From positions 1-64,000 of the forward strand of contig NZ_VYKK01000017.1 in NCBI RefSeq assembly GCF_008710135.1: a stretch of DNA of 64,000 nt, written 5' to 3'. Below, in pieces: positions 56,349 to 64,000 of this stretch; positions within the stretch are counted from its first letter, which is position 1; the number at the start of each line of letters is the position of its first letter. The position numbers and the translations under genes were made by a program. The notes under the pieces were generated by a model, which saw only the letters and a program-made list of their open reading frames with translations, was not told the DNA's origin and did not search any database. Origin of the DNA: Paenibacillus spiritus (GTDB taxonomy: Bacteria; Bacillota; Bacilli; Paenibacillales; Paenibacillaceae).

Positions 56349-59300
56349 ATGACTTCATGGAACAGACCTGATGGCAACACCCGCAATATCTGCAATGACC
56401 GCCAAGAAGCTTCAACTCCCATCCCCGCCCGGCGCAGCCGCCCGCGCAGCAAGCTGCTGTCCAGAGCAGGCTCCGCCCTGGCGGCGCTCGCCCTGATTCT
56501 CGGCGGACCGGCCCTCTCCATGGGACCTGTATATGCCGAGCAGCAGCCCGCAAGCGCTTCAACCGCCGCCGGCATCACAATCACGCCGTCGGTTTCTCCA
56601 GCGCTTAAGCCTGCCGTCACGCAAGCGGTCTATGCTCCGCAGGCTGGTGCAGCCGCTCTTGCCGCCGCTGCTCCGCAGGGCAAGCTCTGGGAGATCGGCA
56701 AGCATGACGGAAGCTCCGCCGAATTTGCCGACTTCAAGCCGATGACGGCAGTCTACTCCACCTATGCCTCCGACCCGGCTGCGCCGGACTGGAAAGCTTT
56801 TCCCAAAGGAATGAAGGCCAGCGTCAACAAGACGCTCTCCATCGGCTACAAGCTGGATGCGCTGCCGGCGTATGGCGCGGAGCTGGATGTGCACATTCTG
56901 AATGCCTATATGTCGGTTCCCCAGATGGCCGTGTACTCCAACGGAAGATTGGCGGGCATGCTGCAGATTGCCGGGACCTCGGGCAGCGGCGGCGCCAATC
57001 CTTACCGCGATGGATACCGGCTGTATATTCCGGTGGAGCTGCTGAAGAGCGGGAGCAACGAGCTCAAGCTGGAGGTCTATGCCGGCTCCTATGCCGGCAC
57101 ATCCGGCGACGCCTATCTCTGGTACGAGTGGGACGAGCTGTCGCTGACCGCTCTGGAGGCCCCGGCCGCCGAGCCGATTCATGGCCGGTATGTCCACCTC
57201 GGAACCGCGATTACGAACGGGTTTGCCATGAACGACAACGTGACCCGGCTGCTGCCGGGTCTGACCGAATGGCTCGGTTCCGCCTACAGCGGCAATATGA
57301 TGCGGGTCCCTGCCTGGTCCGATACGCGCAACCAGTGGCAGGACGGCCTCGGAGCGTATTTGCAGACGCTAAAGGACCTGAATCTCCAGCCGGTGGTGGG
57401 CATGATCGGCTCCAACTATATGGGCAGCACCGAGATGCTTGCCGGACATGTGTCCGAGGAGATCAAGACGTATATCCGCCAGTTCATGGCCTCCTACGGT
57501 TCGTCTTTCGCTTACCTGGAGCTGGACAACGAGCCGGGCGTATTCAATCACAACCAGGCATCCCTGGTGGAACTGGCGCAATTCCTCCAATCTCAGAAGG
57601 CCGCTTATCCCCAGTTAAAAATCGTGGCCCCCGGCTGGGCCTACTGGCCCTCCAAAGGCACCCCCTACGGCTGGGAGCGCGATCCCGCCCAGCGGAGACC
57701 GATTGAAGCCCTGTCCGATCTGACGAACGGCCACAGCTACGGGCTGTCCGGCCTTACGCAGGGCCGGGGTGGCTCCCTGAACGAGAACCTGTTGTCCTAC
57801 AACGGGGGCACGGAAGAAGGTCTGCCCAAGGAAATGATGATGACGGAGACGGGCGCCAACGATCTGCATACCGACAACAGCAAGTTCGGCGCTACGGCTT
57901 ACAAATACGCCGCGGCATTCGACCGGGAGCTGCGCGCCGACATCGGCTATGCCGACCATATGATGCAGCATACCGCCTTCGATACGGCCAATCCGAACTA
58001 TGCGCTCTTTGCCCAGCCTGCCAACTGGAGCACCCACCGCGCTGCGGACACGGCGGCCTGGTCGGCGAATGCGGCAGAGGGCGGGGAGACGCGGCTGCGC
58101 ACCTTCCGCAGGCTGGCGGCTGCCTATGCGACGCACGGATCGCCCCTGGCCTACTCCTTCCTGAGCAGCGATGAATCAGCCGGTCGCAAAATCTATGTCC
58201 GCGCTGTCGACACCCGGGCCTTGGGCGCTTCAAGCATCGGCGCTTCGGCGGACAAGCGGATTGTCAGCATCGTCAATTTCGAGCCGGCCGGCACCCCGGC
58301 ACGGCGGGTTGCGGTCCGGATTATGTTCCCGGATAACGCCGCCTACCGGGTAGAGCAGTACCGGGACGGCAAAACGCTGGGGGCAGCTTACTCTTCCTAT
58401 GAACGCACGGCATCGCCGTATATGGATGTGGATTTGAATGTGGCCGCAGGCGAAGCGGTGCAGCTGTACCTGACGCCGAAGGAGACGCAGGCTCCGGCGC
58501 AACCGGTCATTGCCAGCGCCGCTATGGCGACCTGGAATACCGCAGTCATCCAGTGGGGCGAGTCGGCCGACAACCGCAAAACAACCGGCTACGTGCTGTA
58601 CCGCGACGGGGCCGAGCTGGCCGTCCTTCCCGCTGCCGTGACACGCTATACGGATACCTCGGTCGCCTATGACCATACCTATGCCTACACCGTCCGGGCG
58701 TTTGACGATTCCGGCAACAGCTCGGCGGCGAGCAGTCCGGCCACGCTGGCCGTGCCGGATATGCCGGTAACGCCGGGCGGACCGCTCTATGAGGCCGAGA
58801 AGGGCAAGCTCGGCGGCATCGCCAAGACGGCAGCCGACGCCGCGGCTTCTTCCCAAGGCTATGTCCGGGATATGCACGGCAGCGGAGCAAGCGTCAGCAT
58901 TATCAACATCATGCCGGGTGCGGGCGATTATTCGGTTCGCATCGGGTACGCCACCGCGGCGGACGCTACGCTGAACCTGTACGTCAACGACAAGCTGATT
59001 CGCAAGCTGACCTTTGCCTCGACCGGCAAGTCGTCGGGCGCGGGCGCTTACAAGAGCATTGCCACCGAAGTGGCGTTGACCGACGGGCCCAATACCGTGA
59101 TGCTGCGTCATGACAGCGGCAACACCGGCGGAGTCAACCTCGATTATATCGAGCTGACGCCGAAGCAGGGACTGCCCTCCACCGAGACCGGCTGGCGCGA
59201 TTATGCTTTCAGTGACGAGGGGATCTTTTACTCGGCCGGCATTGCAACCAACGAGAACGGAAGCTGGAATGAGACCGAAAGCTCCGGCGAGATCGCTTCC

Positions 59301-59564
59301 TTCAGCTTCACCGGCACCGGCGTACGCTGGCTGTCCAATGTCCAGAGCAACATGGGCACGGCGCAGGTCTATATCGACAACGTCGCGAAGGGCATCATTG
59401 ACCTGACTTCAGCGAACCTCGAAGGCTACAGCAAAGTCGTCTACGAAGTCAAAAACCTGACCGATGCCCCCCACTCGCTGCGGATCGTCTCATTGGAAGG
59501 CAAAGTAACCTTCAACCGGTTCAGCGTCAACGGCCAGGAGCAGGCTCTGAGAGCGGGCCAGTAA
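56349..59564 (+). CDS. Secreted clan GH-A-like glycoside hydrolase with CBM
   Basis: 1071 residues. Long basic N-region, hydrophobic core AGSALAALALILGGPAL (about 38-54) and cut near VYA-EQQ: secreted. A beta-sandwich (about 110-275) precedes a barrel-like domain (about 285-600) with acid/base Glu395 in LELDNEPGVF and likely nucleophile Glu500 in MMTETGAND, the paired glutamates of clan GH-A. Then a small beta domain (about 610-700), fibronectin type III (about 715-800; VIQWGESADNRKTTGYVLYR), a CBM6/35-like module (about 813-935; YEAEKGKLGG, GGVNLDYIEL) and a last beta module. Exact GH family unknown. Controlled by a c-di-GMP riboswitch, so a biofilm or exopolysaccharide substrate is likely. 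Confidence 0.85.
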   Translation: MTSWNRPDGNTRNICNDRQEASTPIPARRSRPRSKLLSRAGSALAALALILGGPALSMGPVYAEQQPASASTAAGITITPSVSPALKPAVTQAVYAPQAGAAALAAAAPQGKLWEIGKHDGSSAEFADFKPMTAVYSTYASDPAAPDWKAFPKGMKASVNKTLSIGYKLDALPAYGAELDVHILNAYMSVPQMAVYSNGRLAGMLQIAGTSGSGGANPYRDGYRLYIPVELLKSGSNELKLEVYAGSYAGTSGDAYLWYEWDELSLTALEAPAAEPIHGRYVHLGTAITNGFAMNDNVTRLLPGLTEWLGSAYSGNMMRVPAWSDTRNQWQDGLGAYLQTLKDLNLQPVVGMIGSNYMGSTEMLAGHVSEEIKTYIRQFMASYGSSFAYLELDNEPGVFNHNQASLVELAQFLQSQKAAYPQLKIVAPGWAYWPSKGTPYGWERDPAQRRPIEALSDLTNGHSYGLSGLTQGRGGSLNENLLSYNGGTEEGLPKEMMMTETGANDLHTDNSKFGATAYKYAAAFDRELRADIGYADHMMQHTAFDTANPNYALFAQPANWSTHRAADTAAWSANAAEGGETRLRTFRRLAAAYATHGSPLAYSFLSSDESAGRKIYVRAVDTRALGASSIGASADKRIVSIVNFEPAGTPARRVAVRIMFPDNAAYRVEQYRDGKTLGAAYSSYERTASPYMDVDLNVAAGEAVQLYLTPKETQAPAQPVIASAAMATWNTAVIQWGESADNRKTTGYVLYRDGAELAVLPAAVTRYTDTSVAYDHTYAYTVRAFDDSGNSSAASSPATLAVPDMPVTPGGPLYEAEKGKLGGIAKTAADAAASSQGYVRDMHGSGASVSIINIMPGAGDYSVRIGYATAADATLNLYVNDKLIRKLTFASTGKSSGAGAYKSIATEVALTDGPNTVMLRHDSGNTGGVNLDYIELTPKQGLPSTETGWRDYAFSDEGIFYSAGIATNENGSWNETESSGEIASFSFTGTGVRWLSNVQSNMGTAQVYIDNVAKGIIDLTSANLEGYSKVVYEVKNLTDAPHSLRIVSLEGKVTFNRFSVNGQEQALRAGQ

Positions 59565-59620
59565 TAGAAGTAACCTGGGGCAGCCACGGACAGTCTTCCT
59601 GAATGCCATCCTTGCAAAAT

Positions 59621-59651
59621 AAAGAAGGTCGGCCAGCGCCGACCTTCTTTT
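59621..59651. terminator. Bidirectional terminator between convergent genes
   Basis: AAAGAAGGTCGGC/GCCGACCTTCTTT with loop CAGC; T-rich on both strands. It serves the hydrolase and probably the minus-strand repair operon. Confidence 0.88.
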
Positions 59652-59699
59652 GCATTCAGTGCCGCCTTGCGGACGGCGACGACGGCAGACTGCTTAACC

Positions 59700-60575
59700 C
59701 TAAGCCCCGCTCCCGCCTGGGGCCGGAAGAGATTCCGCCGCCGGTGCACCGCCGGCTCCGCCGGGTGCGGACGGGGACGCGGAGCGGGCCCGGGCCCGGG
59801 ACCGGGCAACCGCGGCTCCCCAGCCGCCGCCGTCCATCTCCGTCAGCTCCTTCCAGTACCGCTTCGGCATATTGGAGATACGAAGCCGCTCATTCCGGCG
59901 TTCCTTGATGCCGATTGCTTCGTAGAAGCCCTTCCAGAGCCGCCGGTAGCGCTCCTCCGTCTCATCCGGTTGGGGCGGGGTCCACGCTTCCAGCGGGATG
60001 ATGGCGGATCGTCCCGGTTCGTGAATGAGCGCCATGCGGTGGGCGGCATCATAGATCATGAAGCGTTCGCCCCCGAACCGGTCGCAGAAGTGGTCGCGGA
60101 TGAGCGGGAGTACCCGGTTCCGCGGCTCAATCACCGCCGCCATGACCGGTCCGTAGACGGAGAAGCGGATCAGGCCGAGATAGCGGTGGCTCTCCCGCCG
60201 CAAATGCAGAACGGCCTTGAGCAGCGCATCCACCGTGTCATCGGCAAGCATGTCCATGACGCGCGGGCCATGGGCGAAGCCGAGCTGGAGGAACTTCAGC
60301 AGCAGCAGTTCCTTGTCCGGGAGACAGGTGCAGAAGCCCAGGCGCACCAGTTCCTCTGCCTCCGTTCCGATGCGCTGGGGGATGGACCGCAGGACGCGTC
60401 CGGCGTGCTCGGGATCGGTCTCGATCCATTTGGACTCCAGCAGCAGCCCGGGTCCATCGCCATCCGGTTGAATGGCCAGCGGGGTCTCCTTCCATACATA
60501 ACTCTCAAATACGCAGGAGAGCAGCCCTTCGAAGCTGCCGTCATAGCTGTAGGCCAGCGCAGCCGTCTTAAACAT
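59700..60575 (-). CDS. Partner of radical-SAM repair protein (TIGR03915-like)
   Basis: 291 residues starting MFKTAALAYSYDGSFEGLL. The family is regularly encoded with the radical-SAM protein upstream and is called a putative DNA metabolism/repair protein; the middle GLIRFSVYGPVMAAVIEPRN and FMIYDAAHRMALIHEPG are typical. No catalytic residues are known. ATG 60575 follows GGGAGG, and overlaps the radical-SAM stop by 8 bp. The C-terminus is a Gly/Ala/Pro/Arg tail. Confidence 0.85.
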   Translation of the reverse strand: MFKTAALAYSYDGSFEGLLSCVFESYVWKETPLAIQPDGDGPGLLLESKWIETDPEHAGRVLRSIPQRIGTEAEELVRLGFCTCLPDKELLLLKFLQLGFAHGPRVMDMLADDTVDALLKAVLHLRRESHRYLGLIRFSVYGPVMAAVIEPRNRVLPLIRDHFCDRFGGERFMIYDAAHRMALIHEPGRSAIIPLEAWTPPQPDETEERYRRLWKGFYEAIGIKERRNERLRISNMPKRYWKELTEMDGGGWGAAVARSRARARSASPSAPGGAGGAPAAESLPAPGGSGA

Positions 60576-62058
60576 AAGCAGTCCTCCCGGAAGAGGCCTC
60601 TTGGGCGAGCGCGTCGATGGAATCCGCGGTACCCGAGGCCGCTTCGGGGATCGGCGGATAGGCGGATTCAGCCCGGGCGGCAGCGGGCCCGCCGGCAGCC
60701 GGTCCGCCCGCAGCCGCTTCGCCAAGAGGCCGGGAAGAATTAGGCCCGCCGGGGAAGAGGTCCGCAGGCGCTGCGGGCTCCGGCAGTCCGGCCGCTTCGG
60801 CCTCGCTGAAGAAGGAGAGCTGTTCCGCCTGCGGCTCCCGGAAGGCCGCCAGCTCCTGACCGGACATCAGCGAGCGCAGCAGCGTATGGTCGCTGACCTT
60901 CAGCCCCTCCAGCATGCGGCCCCGGCAGGTCAGGAAGAACTGAGCCCGCTTCAGCACCACACCCAGCTTCTTGAGCGCAGCGAAGTCCAGGCTTACGGCC
61001 CGGCGGGCTTTGACGATTCGCTGGGCGCTGCGCACTCCGATGCCCGGTACGCGCAGCAGCATTTCGTAAGGCGCGGTGTTGGCCTCCACGGGGAACAGCG
61101 CCCGGTTGCGCAGCGCCCAGCTGCATTTCGGGTCCAGCAGCGGATTGAAATTCGGGGCCGACTCGTCCAGCAGCTCGCCCGCGCGAAAGCCGTAGAAGCG
61201 CAGCAGCCAGTCGGCCTGGTACAGCCGGTGCTCCCGCAGGAGCGGCGGTTTGGTGTCCAGCGCAGGGAGGAGCGAATGCTCCACGACCGGCGTGTAGGCG
61301 GAGTAGAACACCCGCTTCAAGCCGTATTTGCGGTACAGTCCTTCCGTCAAGGCGAGAATCCGCTGATCCGTGTCGGGCGTCGCTCCCACAATAATCTGCG
61401 TGCTCTGGCCCGCGGGGGCATACCGGGGCGCATGGTTGTAACGGACGAGATCGTGGCGATTCTCGCGGATTCGGGCCTGGATGAGTCCCATAGGCTTCAG
61501 AATGGAATCCTTGCTCTTGTCCGGCGCCAGCCTGCCGAGGCTTGCCTGTGACGGCAGCTCGATGTTGACGCTCATCCGGTCGGCGAGAAGGCCGAGCCGG
61601 GAGAGCAGCCGTTCGTCCGTTCCCGGAATGGCCTTGACATGAATGTAACCGCCGAAGCGGTGAACGTGGCGCAGCAGCTCCAGGGCGGCAATCATCTGCT
61701 CGGTCGTATAGTCGGGATTGCGCAGAATGCCGGAACTCAGGAACAGGCCCTCGATATAATTGCGGCGGTAGAACTGCATCGTGACATCGGCAATCTCTTC
61801 CGGCGTAAAAGTGGCCCGCCGCGTATGATTGGACCGCCGGTTCACGCAGTAGGCGCAGTCGAAGACGCACCGGTTCGTCATCAGCACCTTCAGCAGCGAA
61901 ATACAGCGGCCGTCGGCGGCGAAGCTGTGGCAGATGCCCATGCTGGTGGTGTTGCCCATGCCGCCGGCGCTCCCCTTGCGGCTGGAGCCGCTGGAAGTGC
62001 AGGCGACGTCATATTTGGCCGAGGCGGTCAGAATTTCGAGTTTCTCCATTACGTCCAC
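60568..62058 (-). CDS. Radical-SAM DNA modification/repair protein (TIGR03916-like)
   Basis: 496 residues. The 4Fe-4S motif is in NRCVFDCAYCVNRR (C-x3-C-x2-C, about 64-71). The C-terminal half has a helix-hairpin-helix, LRVPGIGVRSAQRIVKARRA (about 339-358), a non-specific DNA-binding motif. The family is linked with uracil-DNA glycosylase domains and is thought to act on DNA; substrate unknown. GTG 62058 has AAGGAGG 7 bases upstream, better than ATG 62100. Tail of about 90 residues is Ala/Gly/Pro-rich. Confidence 0.88.
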   Translation of the reverse strand: MDVMEKLEILTASAKYDVACTSSGSSRKGSAGGMGNTTSMGICHSFAADGRCISLLKVLMTNRCVFDCAYCVNRRSNHTRRATFTPEEIADVTMQFYRRNYIEGLFLSSGILRNPDYTTEQMIAALELLRHVHRFGGYIHVKAIPGTDERLLSRLGLLADRMSVNIELPSQASLGRLAPDKSKDSILKPMGLIQARIRENRHDLVRYNHAPRYAPAGQSTQIIVGATPDTDQRILALTEGLYRKYGLKRVFYSAYTPVVEHSLLPALDTKPPLLREHRLYQADWLLRFYGFRAGELLDESAPNFNPLLDPKCSWALRNRALFPVEANTAPYEMLLRVPGIGVRSAQRIVKARRAVSLDFAALKKLGVVLKRAQFFLTCRGRMLEGLKVSDHTLLRSLMSGQELAAFREPQAEQLSFFSEAEAAGLPEPAAPADLFPGGPNSSRPLGEAAAGGPAAGGPAAARAESAYPPIPEAASGTADSIDALAQEASSGRTAYV

Positions 62059-62173
62059 GGGGAACCCTCCTTTATATAAATGGAAGTATATATCGAACAT
62101 GTGTTCCTGTCAAAGACAAAAATCCCGTGCTTCGGCTATAGTAAGTTCAGGAGAAGAAAGGGGTGTGAGGGCA

Positions 62174-62554
62174 ATGATCGAAGTGGCGGCAGCGATTATA
62201 GAAGACCGTCAGGGGCGGATTCTGATTGCCCGCAAACGCAGAGGCAAAGCCCAAAAGGGGCTCTGGGAGTTCCCGGGCGGCAAGCTGGAGCCGGGGGAGA
62301 CGCCGGAGGCATGCCTGAAGCGCGAGCTGCTGGAAGAGATGGGGCTGCGCATCCGGCCTTACGCCCGGTTCGGCGTCAGCGAGCACCGGTACGAAGAGAT
62401 TCATATCCGGCTGACGGCTTACCGCGCCGTGCTGGAGGGCGGCGAGCCGGTGCTGACCGACCACGACCGGTACGAATGGGTCCATCCCAGCGGGCTGGGA
62501 GCGTATGAATTTGCGGCTGCGGACATAGAGTTTGTGGACAAGCTTATGCTATAG
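62174..62554 (+). CDS. MutT-type Nudix hydrolase
   Basis: 126 residues. The Nudix box is complete: GGKLEPGETPEACLKRELL followed by EEMGL (about 37-60). Length and the start VAAAIIEDRQGRILIARKRRG fit 8-oxo-dGTP diphosphatases (MutT), which clean the nucleotide pool, although other (d)NTP substrates are possible. ATG 62174 is used. It diverges from the radical-SAM pair by 115 bp, a possible shared DNA-repair neighbourhood. Confidence 0.9.
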   Translation: MIEVAAAIIEDRQGRILIARKRRGKAQKGLWEFPGGKLEPGETPEACLKRELLEEMGLRIRPYARFGVSEHRYEEIHIRLTAYRAVLEGGEPVLTDHDRYEWVHPSGLGAYEFAAADIEFVDKLML

Positions 62555-62600
62555 TTAACCAAGAGACTAACGAAGCAGAGGACCGGAGAGGAAGTACGTA

Positions 62601-63323
62601 ATGGCAGAGTTCGTGTACAAGCAAATTATCGACGATCTGAAGAAGAAAATATTCGCCGGGCAGTTTGCGGATATGCGTCTGCCGGATGAGCGCAGCCTGA
62701 GCGAGCTGTACCAGGTCAGCCGCAGCTCGGTGAAGCAGGCGCTGACGAAGATGGAGCACGCCGGAATTATTTTCAAGAAGCGAGGATCGGGGACCTTCAT
62801 CAACCCCCTGTACATTAAGAACGAATCGGTCTTTAACTATGAAGGCTCGAATCTGGGCGTGACCGACAACTTCCATATGAACGGCCAGAAGCCGCAGACC
62901 CGGGTGCTGGGCTTCGAGGTGATTCCGCCGACGGAGGAGCTGCAGCGGGATTTGTTCCTGGAACCGCATGATTTTGTCTACAAAATCGTCCGGCTCCGCC
63001 TGTTCGACGATGTGCCTTTTATGTTCGAGACGGGGTATATTCCGATCAAGATCGTGCAGAACCTGAACCAGACGATCATCGAAGGGTCGATCTTCAATTA
63101 TCTGGAGAACGCGCACAATCTGGCCGTGACCAAATCCTTCATGTCCATCTTTGCGGAGCCTTCGCAGGAGCAGGACCGGGAGCTGCTGCTGCTGAAGGAG
63201 AACGAGCCGGTCGGCATTATGGAAGGGATCTTCTTCCTCGACAACGGAACGCCGCTGGAATTCTCCCATATGCGCATTCATTACCAATACCTAAAATTTA
63301 ACACGTTTGTATCGGTGCAATAA
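62601..63323 (+). CDS. GntR-family regulator with UTRA domain
   Basis: 240 residues. N-terminal winged helix (about 1-70; LPDERSLSELYQVSRSSVKQ, with KRGSGTFI wing) and C-terminal UTRA effector domain (about 90-235; VYKIVRLRLFDDVPFMFETGYIP), which typically binds sugar phosphates. It sits directly upstream of phosphoketolase in the same orientation and is the likely regulator of it. RBS GAGAGGAAG precedes ATG 62601. Confidence 0.9.
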   Translation: MAEFVYKQIIDDLKKKIFAGQFADMRLPDERSLSELYQVSRSSVKQALTKMEHAGIIFKKRGSGTFINPLYIKNESVFNYEGSNLGVTDNFHMNGQKPQTRVLGFEVIPPTEELQRDLFLEPHDFVYKIVRLRLFDDVPFMFETGYIPIKIVQNLNQTIIEGSIFNYLENAHNLAVTKSFMSIFAEPSQEQDRELLLLKENEPVGIMEGIFFLDNGTPLEFSHMRIHYQYLKFNTFVSVQ

Positions 63324-63328
63324 GCGGA

Positions 63329-63357
63329 AGACTGGAGGAGACTCCGGTCTTTTTTTA
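63329..63357 (+). terminator. Terminator after the GntR gene
   Basis: AGACTGGAG-GAGA-CTCCGGTCT (one G-U pair) followed by seven T. Confidence 0.88.
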
Positions 63358-63425
63358 TTGGGTTGAAAAGGCGAATGACCATCCGTCCATATGTTGTTCA
63401 ACTTTTCACAAAATTGGACCGTATC

Positions 63426-63454
63426 AATTATAAAAAAGGTTGTATTTTATAATT
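63426..63454. promoter_or_regulatory. Palindromic operator candidate upstream of xfp
   Basis: AATTATAAAA (63426-63435) and TTTTATAATT (63445-63454) are perfect inverted arms of 10 bp around 9 bases. It overlaps the -35 box and spacer of the xfp promoter and is a plausible site for the adjacent GntR/UTRA protein. Confidence 0.55.
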
Positions 63455-63467
63455 AAGTTGGTATGAT
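63440..63467 (+). promoter_or_regulatory. Promoter of xfp
   Basis: TTGTAT (63440-63445), a 16-bp spacer and TATGAT (63462-63467), 63 bp upstream of the phosphoketolase start. Confidence 0.6.
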
Positions 63468-63529
63468 GAATTAAAGAGAAATTTTTCACAATCGATCGGA
63501 AGGCTGATATTAAGGAGTGGAGAGAAATC

Positions 63530-64000
63530 ATGGGACTGACTCTGCAAGTGGATTATTCGTCCAAAACCTATTTCGACAAGCTGGATGCATACTGGCGCGC
63601 TACGAATTATATTTCGGTCGGGCAGCTGTACCTGAAGGATAACCCGCTGCTCCGGGAACCGCTGCAAGCCGATCATGTCAAGGTGAAGCCGATCGGGCAC
63701 TGGGGCACCATCCCGGGCCAGAACTTCATCTATGCGCATCTGAACCGGATCATCACCAAGTACGATCTCGATATGTTCTATATCGAAGGACCGGGCCACG
63801 GCGGTCAGGTCATGGTCTCCAACTCCTATCTGGACGGCAGCTACACCGAGATCTATCCGGACATTACCCGGGATATTGCCGGCATGAAGAAGCTGTTCAA
63901 GCAGTTCTCCTTCCCGGGCGGCGTTGCTTCCCATGCGGCTCCCGAAACGCCGGGATCGATTCATGAAGGCGGCGAACTGGGCTACTCCCTGTCGCACGGA
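63530..64000 (+). CDS. xfp: Phosphoketolase (5' part, cut by window end)
   Basis: 157 codons visible of an enzyme usually near 790 residues. Thiamine-diphosphate phosphoketolase that splits xylulose 5-phosphate (and often fructose 6-phosphate) to acetyl phosphate. The N-terminal signature is clear: [15 protein letters not shown] (about 22-36), [18 protein letters not shown] (about 57-74), [18 protein letters not shown] (about 87-104) and [29 protein letters not shown]. Behind a GntR/UTRA gene. Confidence 0.95.
   Translation, partial: MGLTLQVDYSSKTYFDKLDAYWRATNYISVGQLYLKDNPLLREPLQADHVKVKPIGHWGTIPGQNFIYAHLNRIITKYDLDMFYIEGPGHGGQVMVSNSYLDGSYTEIYPDITRDIAGMKKLFKQFSFPGGVASHAAPETPGSIHEGGELGYSLSHG

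Overview
The window looks like a chromosomal segment of a GC-rich, low-G+C-phylum Gram-positive bacterium of the Paenibacillus type. The gene order hprK-lgt-ppaX-acetyltransferase-his operon-TPR protein-trxB ... rapZ-yvcK-whiA-crh ... clpP ... cggR-gapA-pgk-tpiA-gpmI-eno-secG-rnr-smpB-ssrA is the conserved Bacillales neighbourhood. Protein types (CggR, HPr kinase, WhiA, YdjO), strong AGGAGG ribosome binding sites and Firmicute-type operators (CtsR, CggR, Fur 7-1-7) agree. Most genes are on the plus strand and use GC-rich codons.

Layout: 1-780 is a seven-gene tRNA cluster. 870-8900 holds a thioredoxin-reductase-like flavoprotein, a PucR-type regulator, the sugar-ABC ATPase MsmX and the hprK-lgt-ppaX operon with two acyltransferases. 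9000-17910 is a histidine operon (hisZGDBHAFIE, hisJ) that ends with prs, the PRPP synthase. 18100-26900 carries a TPR protein, trxB, a Fur-boxed hemerythrin pair, glucokinase and rapZ-yvcK-whiA-crh. 26980-31800 is accessory: secreted proteins plus two AT-rich minus-strand genes. 31800-44170 is core: clpP under CtsR, tRNA-Arg, the CggR-controlled glycolytic operon, secG, rnr and smpB.

44200-49820 is an ECF-type transporter operon (S, fused double ATPase, T, PHP phosphoesterase) facing a divergent RpiR/SIS regulator. 49972-50333 is tmRNA. A 172-bp 3' piece of it recurs at 52906-53076 (171 bp), bracketing a 2.5-kb AT-rich insert that carries an Rpn-type nuclease and a sigma-factor-like gene coupled to an unknown partner. 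53600-55740 has two VOC proteins, a cold-shock gene with a terminator-like leader, and ydjO. 56040-56150 is a cyclic di-GMP-I (GEMM) riboswitch upstream of a 1071-residue secreted glycoside-hydrolase-like protein. The window ends with a radical-SAM DNA-repair pair, a MutT-type Nudix enzyme, a GntR/UTRA regulator and the start of a phosphoketolase gene.

Functional links: carbon sensing (HprK, Crh/HPr, MsmX, glucokinase, CggR, GlmR/YvcK, RapZ, phosphoketolase) dominates. The best leads for undescribed biology are the riboswitch-controlled glycoside hydrolase with a possible ribosome-site-sequestering platform, the tmRNA-bounded mini-island with its sigma-like pair, the ECF-PHP-RpiR transport unit, and the terminator-like hairpin in the cold-shock leader. 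All calls rest on reading the sequence; no database search was possible.
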